Shown one piece after another: positions 1 to 7,250 of a DNA stretch of 64,000 bases. A model generated the notes under the pieces. It made no database searches. It worked only from the letters and a program-made list of their open reading frames with translations, and had not been told where the DNA came from. The stretch lies in contig NZ_BILW01000016.1 in the NCBI RefSeq assembly GCF_004000765.1, positions 98,940-162,939 of the forward strand. Direction: 5' to 3'. Within the stretch, counting starts at the first letter, position 1. Every line of letters begins with the position of its first letter. The position numbers and the translations under genes were made by a program. The stretch is from Paenibacillus chondroitinus NBRC 15376. Lineage in GTDB: Bacteria > Bacillota > Bacilli > Paenibacillales > NBRC-103111.

Positions 1-1
1 A

Positions 2-253
2 GACGGAACAAGCGTGTCCGGTAAATTGGTAAGAATCAGTGGTAACACGTTGATCGTAGCTCCACAAAAAGGTAAAAAAGTGCAAGTTAAAGCGATTGTT
101 CCTTTGGTACTGTTTGATCTGTTAGCAATTGGTACTGCACCTTTTGCATACGGTGGTTTCGGTCCAGGATTCGGCTTTGGCGGCTTTGGCCCTGGTTTTG
201 GCTTTGGTGGCTTTGGCCCTGGTTTTGGCCCAAGCTTCGGTGGCTTCTGGTAG
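2..253 (+). CDS. Gly/Phe-rich small protein, 5' end cut by the window
   Basis: The reading frame is open to the left edge, so the gene probably begins upstream; the first possible internal start is a GTG at 14. About 45 residues of mixed, beta-like sequence (with a GKKVQVKAIVPLVLFD stretch) lead into a C-terminal tail built of a nine-residue GFGGFGPGF unit repeated about three times and ending in W. The DNA of the tail is a tandem repeat of about 27 bp. I do not recognise the family. Low-complexity Gly/aromatic tails are common in small spore-coat or surface proteins, and the spore genes next to it make a spore-layer role plausible, but that is inference. A terminator follows at 268-298. Confidence 0.6.
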   Translation, partial: DGTSVSGKLVRISGNTLIVAPQKGKKVQVKAIVPLVLFDLLAIGTAPFAYGGFGPGFGFGGFGPGFGFGGFGPGFGPSFGGFW

Positions 254-267
254 TAAGGTAAAAGTTG

Positions 268-298
268 AGGGCTGTGCCAAAATGGTGCAGCCCTTTTT
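268..298 (+). terminator. Rho-independent terminator after the Gly/Phe-rich gene
   Basis: GGGCTG-TGCC-AAAA-TGG-TGCAGCCC hairpin followed directly by TTTTTG, 15 bases after the stop codon. Confidence 0.85.
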
Positions 299-346
299 GT
301 GTATATCAAGACCAAGTGGACTCCTCGCACTTACGACCTTCTGGTT

Positions 347-372
347 ATTCGTACACCAATTGGTTGACGAAT
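347..372. promoter_or_regulatory. 26-bp dyad upstream of the gerP-like pair
   Basis: ATTCGT and ACGAAT arms flank the perfect palindrome ACCAATTGGT, with only a two-base asymmetry on each side. It lies about 60-90 bases before the start codon at 435. A CATACA element at 384-389, with an AC at 366-367, resembles a mother-cell (sigma-E/K type) promoter just downstream, so the dyad could be an operator. Both assignments are inference. Confidence 0.35.
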
Positions 373-434
373 GAATAGGCTAGCATACAGGATTTATCCC
401 ATAGCCTTGTCAACCCATGATAGGAGTGAGCACT

Positions 435-677
435 ATGCCGAGTTCCATCGTTTTCAACATGATCAATATCAACAATCAGAATACAAATGCCACCATCGGG
501 ATCGGTGAGAATGCACAGTCGAGCTGGGATTCCCACAGTAAGAACAATTACGGAACCGGTGAATTCATCGGCAATTCGATCTCCGCTAACATCGTGAATT
601 TGATTTTTGATAATGACTTTATTGATGCTCCAATTAATGATCAGGATTTCAAACCAGCTGTCACGAATCAAGCCTAA
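435..677 (+). CDS. GerPA/GerPF-family spore germination protein, paralogue 1
   Basis: An 80-residue protein of the GerPA/GerPF type. These are small proteins needed in Bacillus for a normally permeable spore coat so that germinants reach the inner membrane receptors. The start at 435 is chosen because AGGAGTGAG lies a proper distance upstream; an upstream in-frame ATG at 417 has no ribosome site. It shares a core with three neighbours: a hydrophobic beta-strand start, IGxG/IGTN, then NYGTGEFIG and a DNDFIDAP motif near the C terminus. It is followed 18 bases later by paralogue 2 in the same direction, and a convergent gerP group lies beyond. The family is clear from the shared motif pattern; the exact GerP letter cannot be assigned. 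Confidence 0.75.
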   Translation: MPSSIVFNMININNQNTNATIGIGENAQSSWDSHSKNNYGTGEFIGNSISANIVNLIFDNDFIDAPINDQDFKPAVTNQA

Positions 678-695
678 TCGAGTGAGGTGAGTCGC

Positions 696-965
696 ATGCA
701 GAGATCAGCTCTTTCGGCCATTCCGCTAGATCCGCCGCTCATTCAGTTTGACGCCATTCATGTGAATGCGATATCGGATGCTTCCGGCATTTTTATCGGG
801 ACGAATACACAAGTGTATTGGACAACAAGCGGCAAAGCGAATTCCGGCTTAGGCGAAGTAAGCGGCGAGAACAATTATGTAGTCAATAATGTTAACACGG
901 TTCATGATAATGATATTATCGACGCGCCTTACACCAAAGGAGATCTCGTCATTGGCCGGGTCTAA
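696..965 (+). CDS. GerPA/GerPF-family spore germination protein, paralogue 2
   Basis: An 89-residue paralogue of the gene just upstream. The ATG at 696 is preferred because GTGAGGTGA sits 8-10 bases before it; the GTG at 687 lies inside that ribosome site. Shared features are IHVNAIS with a Ser/Ala-rich turn, IGTNTQVYW, SGLGEVSGENNYV and DNDIIDAP. It probably forms a two-gene unit with the preceding paralogue. It ends 20 bases from the end of a convergent GerP-family gene, with no obvious terminator between them. Its role in coat permeability is inferred from the family. Confidence 0.75.
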   Translation: MQRSALSAIPLDPPLIQFDAIHVNAISDASGIFIGTNTQVYWTTSGKANSGLGEVSGENNYVVNNVNTVHDNDIIDAPYTKGDLVIGRV

Positions 966-985
966 ATGGCAGCTTCCATTCACAT

Positions 986-1333
986 TTAGTCAGGCGTTTG
1001 TGTGGTGCTAATGACTTCTTCCGGCTTCTTGGCTCCTGGCGTTGGGGTAAAGCCGGAGGCTTCCGCCTGCGCGGTAATCATCTCCTGAAGCCAATCAGGC
1101 GTTTCATTATCGCCGACATTGAGCATGTCGAGGAAGTCGGAGTCATTGAGCATGGAGCGTGTTCCGACTAACTGGTTGTTGTCGCCTTCCACAGCGCCAA
1201 AACCTTGTACAGTCTTCTGGTTGCTCTGAAAATCGGTCGGCCAATTGTTGCCCATATTGATACAGGATGCACTTTCAACCGATCCGATTCGAATCGAGCC
1301 GATGATAAACGTCGGTGACATGAAGGAGGACAA
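986..1333 (-). CDS. GerPA/GerPF-family protein with an acidic/Thr-Pro tail
   Basis: A 115-residue third member of the local GerP-like set. The first 70 residues match the shared core (IIGSIRIGSVES, INMGNNW, GFGAVEGDNNQLV, NDSDFLDM). The last 40 residues form a divergent Ala/Thr/Pro-rich tail not seen in the others. The start is probably TTG at 1333: the stop codon of the upstream gerPC runs into a GAGGTG ribosome site eight bases before this TTG, suggesting translational coupling. An internal ATG at 1321 has no such site. It is last in the minus-strand gerP operon. Confidence 0.7.
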   Translation of the reverse strand: MSSFMSPTFIIGSIRIGSVESASCINMGNNWPTDFQSNQKTVQGFGAVEGDNNQLVGTRSMLNDSDFLDMLNVGDNETPDWLQEMITAQAEASGFTPTPGAKKPEEVISTTQTPD

Positions 1334-1345
1334 AGGCGAAACACC

Positions 1346-1891
1346 TCATTTCGTTTTGGGTTGCGGCGGTGTGTACTTGTAGCCAGTGGCGGTACGCTCT
1401 GTCGTTGACGCCGCGCCGTCGCTGCTCGGCTCCGCTGAAGCGGGTGACGGTCCCTTAACAGGGGGAGGGGTCGGCCTTGAAGCGCCCGCGGGCGGCTCTT
1501 TTGTCACTTGAGCACGTGCCATTGTCTCATCGTGAGGGCCTTTTTTCTCATTGGGCTTAGCCCCGAAGTTGTTGCCCAGATTTAAGGAGCCGCTCAGTTC
1601 CTTGATATCCAAGTGATCCAAACGAAAGGTTAGATTTTCTAAGACAGGCTGATGAACATGCAGAGTATCTATATGAATCTGCGGATGCTTGGCGGTCAGG
1701 TTGGATAACTCTTCTTCTAGTTTTTTCAAGCGCTTTTCTAATTGCTGAACGGTAAGGGAAGACGTAGTAGTAGTAGTAGAAGTGGGCTCAGATCTAGCGT
1801 GTAAGGTCGCTCCGGTTGGTGAAGGCGGTGGCGACACCTCTCTGGCTCCTGGTGGTTTGGGAGGCGGCGTTTTTTTCTTTTGAAACCACAT
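1346..1891 (-). CDS. gerPC: Spore germination protein GerPC
   Basis: A 181-residue protein. A basic, Pro-rich N terminus (KKKTPPPKPP) and a Ser/Thr run lead into a heptad-like coiled coil at about residues 48-68. Then comes the family signature in which a FRLDHLDIKELSG stretch is followed by LNLGNN (about residues 88-110). The last 70 residues are low-complexity Pro/Thr/Ser. This order matches GerPC, the coiled-coil member of the gerP operon of Bacilli needed for spore-coat permeability; the low-complexity ends are longer than usual. It sits between two GerPA/PF-type genes on the minus strand with 9-12 base gaps, which fits one operon. Confidence 0.8.
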   Translation of the reverse strand: MWFQKKKTPPPKPPGAREVSPPPSPTGATLHARSEPTSTTTTTSSLTVQQLEKRLKKLEEELSNLTAKHPQIHIDTLHVHQPVLENLTFRLDHLDIKELSGSLNLGNNFGAKPNEKKGPHDETMARAQVTKEPPAGASRPTPPPVKGPSPASAEPSSDGAASTTERTATGYKYTPPQPKTK

Positions 1892-1900
1892 GGTTGATTC

Positions 1901-2119
1901 TCAGCTCTTTCGGATAAAGGGTTGGAAATCAATGCGGTCCCCATCGCTAACGACATGTTTACCGCCGATCACGACATTGCCCTCGCCATCCACTTCTCCG
2001 AGTCCCTGATTGGTCTTCACGGAGTGCCGCCTGCCGACGATCCGATTCGTTCCCTTGTTCACACTGGATGATGCCGCAAGGCTGTCGATATGAATTGATT
2101 GAAATTGGATGCGTACCAC
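1901..2119 (-). CDS. GerPA/GerPF-family protein, first gene of the minus-strand gerP operon
   Basis: Fourth GerP-like paralogue, 72 residues from a GTG at 2119 that has GGAGGGG seven bases upstream; an ATG at 2134 overlaps that site. The core is FQSIHIDSLAASSSVNKG, then GLGEVDGEGNVVIGG and SDGDRIDF. A CATATAAT sequence on the minus strand (ATTATATG at 2163-2170) resembles the -10 of mother-cell sigma factors, as expected for gerP genes, but no convincing -35 was found. It leads an operon with gerPC and a further paralogue. Confidence 0.75.
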   Translation of the reverse strand: MVRIQFQSIHIDSLAASSSVNKGTNRIVGRRHSVKTNQGLGEVDGEGNVVIGGKHVVSDGDRIDFQPFIRKS

Positions 2120-2283
2120 AATAATCCCCTCCATATCCGCTTTTCCGAATGTTCTCTTTTTAATTATATGGGGACAAACGAAGATTCATTTCTCTTTTCC
2201 GAAAATCCCAAAACAAATAACGCTCAACCTGATCCTATTGCGGGCAGGTGACAGCGTCTCCGGCGGCATAAGGCGGTTGAACG

Positions 2284-2727
2284 TTATGTGAACTGAATAG
2301 GAATAACCTTTTCCCCATCGGGTGGTGATAAAGGAATGCGGATGATGAGCAGACCGTTATGATACTGCGCCCGCATTTGTTCGGTCAAAGCTCTTCCGGG
2401 TAAGCGAATGGTCCGCTCAAAAGCTCCGAAGAAACGCTCGGACAGCCTCATCTGCTCATCCAGCACTTGATACGGCCGGACAAGATGTCCCCGGATTAAC
2501 AGCGATTGATCGCGAAAAGATAGTTGAATCTGCTCGGGGGCGGACAACCCGGGAACCTCTGCGACAACGACAAGCTCTTGCGGTGTTTCATACATATCGA
2601 TTCTTGGCCCGGTTAACGGGATGATACTGGCAATGTCCTGCCAGAATTCAGGGCCCAGCACATCGCCGGCTTGCGCCGTGAGCCCTTTCCAATCGGGCTT
2701 TGGCGGACGGTTGCCTGGAGGATTCAT
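2284..2727 (-). CDS. Hsp20/alpha-crystallin family small heat-shock protein
   Basis: A 147-residue protein. After about 35 variable residues the alpha-crystallin domain runs from about residue 40 to 140, with PRIDMYETPQELVVVAEVPG at its start and the NGLLIIRIPL strand near its end, which is the classic G-x-L signature. Members bind unfolding proteins without ATP; in Bacillus several are spore-coat associated (CotM, CotP types). Placement between a gerP operon and a SASP gene suggests a sporulation form, but this is inference. It begins at ATG 2727. Confidence 0.85.
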   Translation of the reverse strand: MNPPGNRPPKPDWKGLTAQAGDVLGPEFWQDIASIIPLTGPRIDMYETPQELVVVAEVPGLSAPEQIQLSFRDQSLLIRGHLVRPYQVLDEQMRLSERFFGAFERTIRLPGRALTEQMRAQYHNGLLIIRIPLSPPDGEKVIPIQFT

Positions 2728-2754
2728 CGACCATCATCACCTGACTTTTGCATA

Positions 2755-2785
2755 AAAAATAGCGCTGCAAGCAGCTTGCTATTAG
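2755..2785 (-). terminator. Terminator downstream of the SASP gene
   Basis: On the minus strand AATAGC pairs with GCTATT around a GCAAG-CTG-CTTGC core, followed by TTTTTT. It lies 45 bases after the SASP stop codon and just before the hsp20 start. Confidence 0.7.
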
Positions 2786-2830
2786 TTTATGTGCAGCCGC
2801 GGCGGATTATGGCATCTCTTGGGAAGCGGA

Positions 2831-3121
2831 TCAATGCGGGGGTCGCTGCTCCGCCAATTTCTGCTGCGCCATGCGCACGAGTTCCTTGACCATCGCTCCG
2901 CCGATAGGACCGCCAACCTTGCCCGCGTCTTCCGAGCTCAATTGGCCGTTGTACCCTTGCTGAAGGGGAACACCCAGTGTTCTGGCGACCTCATATTTGA
3001 CCAAATCAGGCCGCTCTGGATTTACATTGTATCCTTGATTTCGCATGACTTGAGCTTTAAGAATTCCCAGTCCATGTTCGGATCCGGGCACGATGGCCCG
3101 GTTGCTTCTTCTACGTGCCAT
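2831..3121 (-). CDS. Alpha/beta-type small acid-soluble spore protein (SASP)
   Basis: A 96-residue protein. SASPs coat and protect spore DNA and are degraded by the Gpr protease on germination. Both conserved blocks are visible: LVKYEVARTLGVPL (about residues 41-54, containing the Gpr cleavage region after a Glu) and GKVGGPIGGAMVKELV (about residues 67-82). The N terminus is longer and more basic (ARRRSNR) than in the 60-70 residue main SASPs, so it is a minor, longer type. The ATG at 3121 has an AGAGGTGAT site. It is transcribed alone and ends at its own hairpin. Confidence 0.9.
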   Translation of the reverse strand: MARRRSNRAIVPGSEHGLGILKAQVMRNQGYNVNPERPDLVKYEVARTLGVPLQQGYNGQLSSEDAGKVGGPIGGAMVKELVRMAQQKLAEQRPPH

Positions 3122-3141
3122 TAGGCATCACCTCTTGGTGA

Positions 3142-3594
3142 TTAGGATACCCCACGGCTGGTGGGACCATTAGCCCGAAATGTAAAATATTTATGCCCCA
3201 AATAATTCCCAATGGTGTATAAGCCATTTCCCACCAAAATGGCGCCATTGTGCAGCCAATCTGCCCGCAACTCAGGCCACAGTACGCCTGCGGCTTCAGC
3301 CAAAAGCAGACCGCAGCTATAAGATAAGCCATAACAGCTTAAAATAATGATCGCAAATTTCCACCAACTGCTGCCCACACTGGCATTCGAGCGGAAGGTA
3401 AACGTGCGATTTAGTGTATAGCTGACGATTGCGCCAAGCGTATTCCCAGCGAAGGTCGAGAGCCAATAGTTCAGATGCAGCACATTGAAAAAAACGAAAC
3501 TGGCGGAAAGGCCAACCAACGTATTGAATACGCCGACAAGTAAAAATCGTAGGAAGCTTCCTGATAACAATGCTAATAATCGTTGTTGTATCAT
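3142..3594 (-). CDS. GtrA-like four-helix membrane protein
   Basis: A 150-residue protein with four predicted membrane helices (about residues 15-35, 40-60, 80-100 and 115-135). GtrA-type features are FLLVGVFNTLVG near the start, a YTLNRTFTF turn and a YxxxxYFTFR end. GtrA proteins are thought to help move lipid-linked sugars across the membrane for a partner glycosyltransferase. The partner lies immediately upstream and stops one base before this gene starts, so the two form a unit. Confidence 0.85.
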   Translation of the reverse strand: MIQQRLLALLSGSFLRFLLVGVFNTLVGLSASFVFFNVLHLNYWLSTFAGNTLGAIVSYTLNRTFTFRSNASVGSSWWKFAIIILSCYGLSYSCGLLLAEAAGVLWPELRADWLHNGAILVGNGLYTIGNYLGHKYFTFRANGPTSRGVS

Positions 3595-3595
3595 G

Positions 3596-4624
3596 TTATC
3601 GGCGGTTTGAAGCAGCCGGGATGGATGGAGGGTTTACAGCAGGCAACTCCGCTTGCTCCTGAGCATCCTGAGCGCTTCCTTTCAATACTTTTTCAATGAC
3701 AAAAAGCGGCCGTTGCTTCACTTCTTTATAGATTTTTCCTATATATTCGCCAATTAAACCAAGCGCCAGCAGCTGCACACCACCAATGAACCATACGGAC
3801 AAGACCAGTGAAGTCCAGCCTGTCACATTGGCTCCCAGCAGTTTGCCAACAATAGCATAGAGGGCGGCAACGACACTAAGAAGAAACAGGACGAATCCCA
3901 TTAATGTAACAAAACGGATCGGAGTTACGCTGAAAGACGTGATGCCGTCGAAAGCGAAGGCAAGCATCTTGCGCAGCGGATATTTGGATTCTCCGGCGAA
4001 ACGTTCTTTCCGAGTGTAATACACTTGAGTGGACGGGAAACCAAGCAGCGGCACCATGCCCCGCAAGAATAAATTAACCTCTTGGAATTTCTCCAAATTA
4101 TCGAGAGTACGCTTGCTCATTAATCGAAAATCCGCATGATTGTAATGTATTTTTACCCCAAGGGAAGTCATTAGCTTATAAAAACCTTGCGCGGTTGCCC
4201 GTTTGAAAAAGGTATCTGCAGACCGGTCCTGACGGATACCGTAGACGATATCGAAGCCCTCGCGGAATTTGAGGACGAACTCTCGGATCACATCCGTATC
4301 ATCCTGGAGATCCGCGTCAATGGATACGACACAATCGGAATAAGATTTGGCGTGCATGAGACCGGAAAGTAAGGCGCTTTGATGCCCCGCGTTTCGAGCC
4401 AGTTTTAGACCGGTAACAAAGGTGTTTGAGGCGTGAAAGCGTTCGATCAGCGACCACGTTGCGTCTTTGCTGCCATCATCAACCAATAGCATGGTGCTTG
4501 TGCTTGCGACCAGTTGATCGGTAATGAGGGCGTCGATGACACCGCTGAGCCGGAAAACCGTTTCCGGAAGAACTTCCTCTTCGTTATAACAAGGGACCAC
4601 AATGGTTAAAATCGGAGTAGCCAC
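3596..4624 (-). CDS. GT2 dolichol/undecaprenyl-phosphate glycosyltransferase-like protein
   Basis: A 342-residue, GtrB/CsbB/YkcC-type enzyme that would transfer a sugar from a nucleotide donor to undecaprenyl phosphate. The GT-A domain (about residues 1-220) has ILTIVVPCYNEEEVLPE at the N terminus, LLVDDGSKD, and the metal-binding DADLQDD motif. It is followed by two membrane helices (about 240-265 and 275-300). The start is taken as GTG 4624, which has GAGG five bases upstream; an ATG at 4654 has none. The C-terminal tail is basic/Pro-rich. It is paired with the GtrA-like gene and probably modifies a wall or surface polymer. Confidence 0.85.
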   Translation of the reverse strand: MATPILTIVVPCYNEEEVLPETVFRLSGVIDALITDQLVASTSTMLLVDDGSKDATWSLIERFHASNTFVTGLKLARNAGHQSALLSGLMHAKSYSDCVVSIDADLQDDTDVIREFVLKFREGFDIVYGIRQDRSADTFFKRATAQGFYKLMTSLGVKIHYNHADFRLMSKRTLDNLEKFQEVNLFLRGMVPLLGFPSTQVYYTRKERFAGESKYPLRKMLAFAFDGITSFSVTPIRFVTLMGFVLFLLSVVAALYAIVGKLLGANVTGWTSLVLSVWFIGGVQLLALGLIGEYIGKIYKEVKQRPLFVIEKVLKGSAQDAQEQAELPAVNPPSIPAASNRR

Positions 4625-4700
4625 AATACCTCGTCTCCATCCTGAATAGATCATATATGTAGAGAATGATACAGGCTTTCATTATAACGTAAAAGCTCAC

Positions 4701-4743
4701 AAAAAAGTAAGCGGCCGAGACGAATTCATCGTCCCAGCCGCTT
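4701..4743 (-). terminator. Strong terminator after the yjcZ-like gene
   Basis: On the minus strand AGCGGC-TGGGACGA and TCGTCTC-GGCCGCT form a long stem around TGAAT, followed by TACTTTTTTG. Confidence 0.85.
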
Positions 4744-4753
4744 GTAATCGTCA

Positions 4754-4855
4754 TTACCAACCAAATCCGAAGGTACTCAATACGATAACCAAGAGGATGA
4801 ATAAAACGAGGACTACAGCAGCTCCATTGTAGGTTGTTCCGCATCCATAACTCAT
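4754..4855 (-). CDS. YjcZ-family 33-residue sporulation peptide
   Basis: A very small gene. It starts at ATG 4855 with GGGAGGG about eight bases upstream and ends with TAA at 4754-4756. The peptide begins MSYGCGTTYNGAA, has one hydrophobic helix rich in V, L and I (residues 14-27), and ends in FGFGW. This Gly/Tyr/Cys head plus single transmembrane helix is the pattern of the YjcZ family of tiny spore-former proteins, for which no molecular role is established. It has its own ribosome site and strong terminator, so it is monocistronic. Confidence 0.85.
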   Translation of the reverse strand: MSYGCGTTYNGAAVVLVLFILLVIVLSTFGFGW

Positions 4856-4976
4856 GTCTATCCCTCCCTTCACAAAATTACTATATGTCATTCATCTAGA
4901 TGATGTATGGATGAATGTCCATAGTGATTCATTTTATTTGGGGATGTATCCGCTTGATGTTGCGATGCGGGGCTGA

Positions 4977-5582
4977 TCACGATAGAGTTTCCCATTTGGC
5001 CCACATTTCGGGCGGATTCAGCTCATAAACTTCGTTTTCCCGGAACATAAACTGATGCATAATAAACTCCCGGCGAATCGTTGCGAAATCGGGATGATAT
5101 TGTTTAATCCATTCGTTCAGCTCTTTCTCCGTATAGGTGCGCCCCTTTTCGAGCTGGTCAATGAGGTGTCCCAGAACGATCAACTTCTTTTTAAGCTGAG
5201 CAGGGATATGTTTTAGCTTGCCGTCCTGTGTGAAAAAGTTGCGAATGATGGACAACTTCAGGTTCTGACGGGTGTCTTCGGTCTGCATGGTTGCGGATTC
5301 TCCTTTCTGATTTTTGAAAATGAGATCGGCTGTCGCGCTGGCGTTGCTGCGGATAAAATACTCATTTAACGCGAAATAAATCGTATTCTTGTCACGGCGT
5401 TCGTGAATGAGGCTGGCTTCACGGAGTTTAGCGGCATGATGCGTAATTGTAGCGGGCGTAACGCCTAGTTTCTCCGCAAGCACTTGACCGTTTAATTCCC
5501 CATCTCTCAGCAAAATGAGCATGCGAATACGCGTCGCGTCAGACAGCGCTTTATGGTAGGTAATAATTTTATCTAACTGCAT
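4977..5582 (-). CDS. ArsR-type winged-helix regulator with DUF2087 domain
   Basis: A 201-residue protein. Residues 1-75 form an ArsR-like winged helix (HKALSDATRIRMLILL, then LAEKLGVTPATITHHAAKL as the recognition helix and wing). Residues 110-195 match the DUF2087 type (LKHIPAQLKKKLIVLGHLID, YTEKELNEWIKQYHPDFATIRR, and a conserved RREFI motif). No Cys-based metal site is visible, so the signal is unknown. The gene stands alone. An AT-rich dyad just upstream is a likely autoregulatory site. Confidence 0.85.
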   Translation of the reverse strand: MQLDKIITYHKALSDATRIRMLILLRDGELNGQVLAEKLGVTPATITHHAAKLREASLIHERRDKNTIYFALNEYFIRSNASATADLIFKNQKGESATMQTEDTRQNLKLSIIRNFFTQDGKLKHIPAQLKKKLIVLGHLIDQLEKGRTYTEKELNEWIKQYHPDFATIRREFIMHQFMFRENEVYELNPPEMWAKWETLS

Positions 5583-5620
5583 GGCGGGGCACCTTCTTTA
5601 CAAAACTAATTTGTTGCTCA

Positions 5621-5646
5621 TCTAATTAGATATTAATTAAATTAGA
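5621..5646. promoter_or_regulatory. AT-rich dyad upstream of the ArsR/DUF2087 gene
   Basis: TCTAATT and AATTAGA form 7-bp arms about 12 bases apart, and the left arm is itself part of the palindrome TCTAATTAGA. It is 38-64 bases upstream of the ArsR start codon, a usual place for an ArsR operator. Inference. Confidence 0.4.
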
Positions 5647-5766
5647 TTGTGAAGTCAAGACGGCGGGATCGGAAGTGCTCAAAAGTTTCTTATTTAGTTC
5701 TGGTCATGTAAAATAATAGACAGAGTGTTCATCATGGTTTTTGATTAAAAGGGGATTGGCCTAATA

Positions 5767-6405
5767 ATGCGTGTACTTATAATGACGGCAGTAGCGCCTG
5801 AAAGGGATGCTGTGCAGCGGGGGCTTGGCCATGACAGCAGGTTTGAATTCGCTTTGGCTGGCGTAGGCCTTGCGGCGGCAGCCGTTAATGGTGCCATGGT
5901 GCTGGCCGCAGCACCGTATGATTTGGTTGTTATCGCCGGTATTGCCGGCGGATTTCCCGGACAAGCGGAGATCGGATCGCTTGTGGTCGCGAGCGAAATC
6001 ATCGCCGCGGATCTTGGGGTGGAGCTGCTGGACGGCTTCAGCTCCCTCGACGACCTCGGCTTCGGCACAACGCGCGTCAGCGTTGCGGCCGGCATAGCCG
6101 AGCGACTAACGGCGGCGCTCACGGCAGCCGGCCTTAGCGCGCGCACAGCGCCAGTGCTCACGGTAGCGACAGCTACCGGGACGGCCGCTACCGCTGCCGC
6201 GCTTGCAGCGCGCGTGCCCGGAGCCGCCGCCGAAGCCATGGAAGGCTTCGGCATTGCCACGGCCGCTGCATTGCGCGGCGTGCCTGTGATTGAAATTCGC
6301 GCGATTTCCAACGCGGTTGGTCCGCGTGACCGCGATGCTTGGCGCATCGGGGACGCTCTACAAGCTTTAGAAGCTGCAAGTTCAGTCTTAGCGGAGGTGC
6401 TTTAA
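5767..6405 (+). CDS. mqnB: Futalosine hydrolase MqnB
   Basis: A 212-residue enzyme that cleaves futalosine to dehypoxanthine futalosine and hypoxanthine in the alternative (futalosine) route to menaquinone. It has the nucleoside-phosphorylase/MTAN-like fold: MRVLIMTAVAPERDAV at the N terminus, the VVIAGIAGGFPG loop (about residues 56-67), and an EAMEGFGIATAA segment (about 156-167) that supplies substrate-binding Met and Glu. IEIRAISNAVGPRD follows. It is strongly Ala-rich and much higher in GC than the DNA on either side. The next gene starts after one base. Confidence 0.9.
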   Translation: MRVLIMTAVAPERDAVQRGLGHDSRFEFALAGVGLAAAAVNGAMVLAAAPYDLVVIAGIAGGFPGQAEIGSLVVASEIIAADLGVELLDGFSSLDDLGFGTTRVSVAAGIAERLTAALTAAGLSARTAPVLTVATATGTAATAAALAARVPGAAAEAMEGFGIATAAALRGVPVIEIRAISNAVGPRDRDAWRIGDALQALEAASSVLAEVL

Positions 6406-6406
6406 A

Positions 6407-7246
6407 ATGAAAATTGCGTATTCACCTTGTCCCAATGATACTTTTGTGTTCCATGCTTGGGCGCATGGCTTAATCCCCGGCGCTCCGGAGCTGGATGTCC
6501 TATATGCCGACATCGACATTACGAACAAGCTGGCTGCCGAAGGCACTGGCCCCGACGTGCTCAAAATCTCTTACGCCGCACTCCCATGGGTGCTGAAAGA
6601 GTACGCCCTGCTGCCCTGCGGCGGCGCCTTGGGCAGAGGCTGCGGTCCGCTCGTGCTGACGCAGTCCGGCGGAACAAACCCTGACCCGGCTCAGCTAAGC
6701 GGCCGCCGGGTCGCCGTGCCAAGCGAGCGCTCGACCGCGTACCTGCTGTTCCGCCTCTGGGCGGAACAGAACGTCCCCGGCGGCGTCGGCGAAATCGTGG
6801 TCATGCCGTTCCACGAGATCATGCCCGCCGTGCGGGACGGCCAGATTGACGCCGGCCTCGTGATTCATGAAGCGCGCTTTACTTACCCGTCGTACGGGTT
6901 AGCGCTTCTCAAAGATTTGGGCAGTTGGTGGGAAGAAGACACCAACTTGCCGATCCCGCTCGGCGCCATTGTAGCGCGGCGCTCGATGGATCTTGAGGCG
7001 CTTGCGGGCTGGGTCCGCGCCTCCGTGGAATACGGGTGGGCGCATCCGGAAGCTTCGCGCGACTACGTCATGCAGCACGCGCAGGAGATGGACCCGCAGG
7101 TCGCTCAGGCGCACATCGACCTGTACGTGAATGAGTTCACCGCCAATCTTGGCGATGACGGGTATGGCGCTGTTTTGACGCTGCTTCAGCGCGCAGCAGA
7201 GGCAGGCATTGTGCCGCAGATGGATTATGCGGCATTGTTGAAGTAG
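6407..7246 (+). CDS. mqnD: 1,4-dihydroxy-6-naphthoate synthase MqnD
   Basis: A 279-residue enzyme that converts cyclic dehypoxanthine futalosine to 1,4-dihydroxy-6-naphthoate, the naphthoquinone precursor of menaquinone. It has a periplasmic-binding-protein-like fold. Visible motifs are YSPCPNDTFVFHAW (residues 5-18), DVLKISYAALPWVL, GRGCGPLV, and GLVIHEARFTYP with the family His near residue 152. The GGAGGTG ribosome site lies inside the end of mqnB, so the pair is coupled. The other route genes (mqnA, mqnC, mqnE) are not in the window. GC is high, as in mqnB. Confidence 0.92.
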   Translation: MKIAYSPCPNDTFVFHAWAHGLIPGAPELDVLYADIDITNKLAAEGTGPDVLKISYAALPWVLKEYALLPCGGALGRGCGPLVLTQSGGTNPDPAQLSGRRVAVPSERSTAYLLFRLWAEQNVPGGVGEIVVMPFHEIMPAVRDGQIDAGLVIHEARFTYPSYGLALLKDLGSWWEEDTNLPIPLGAIVARRSMDLEALAGWVRASVEYGWAHPEASRDYVMQHAQEMDPQVAQAHIDLYVNEFTANLGDDGYGAVLTLLQRAAEAGIVPQMDYAALLK

Positions 7247-7250
7247 GTAG

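Noticed and set aside
5745..6347. Ala/Ser/Pro-rich open frame of 200 codons on the minus strand
   Set aside because: Antisense to mqnB; high GC removes stop codons from this frame.
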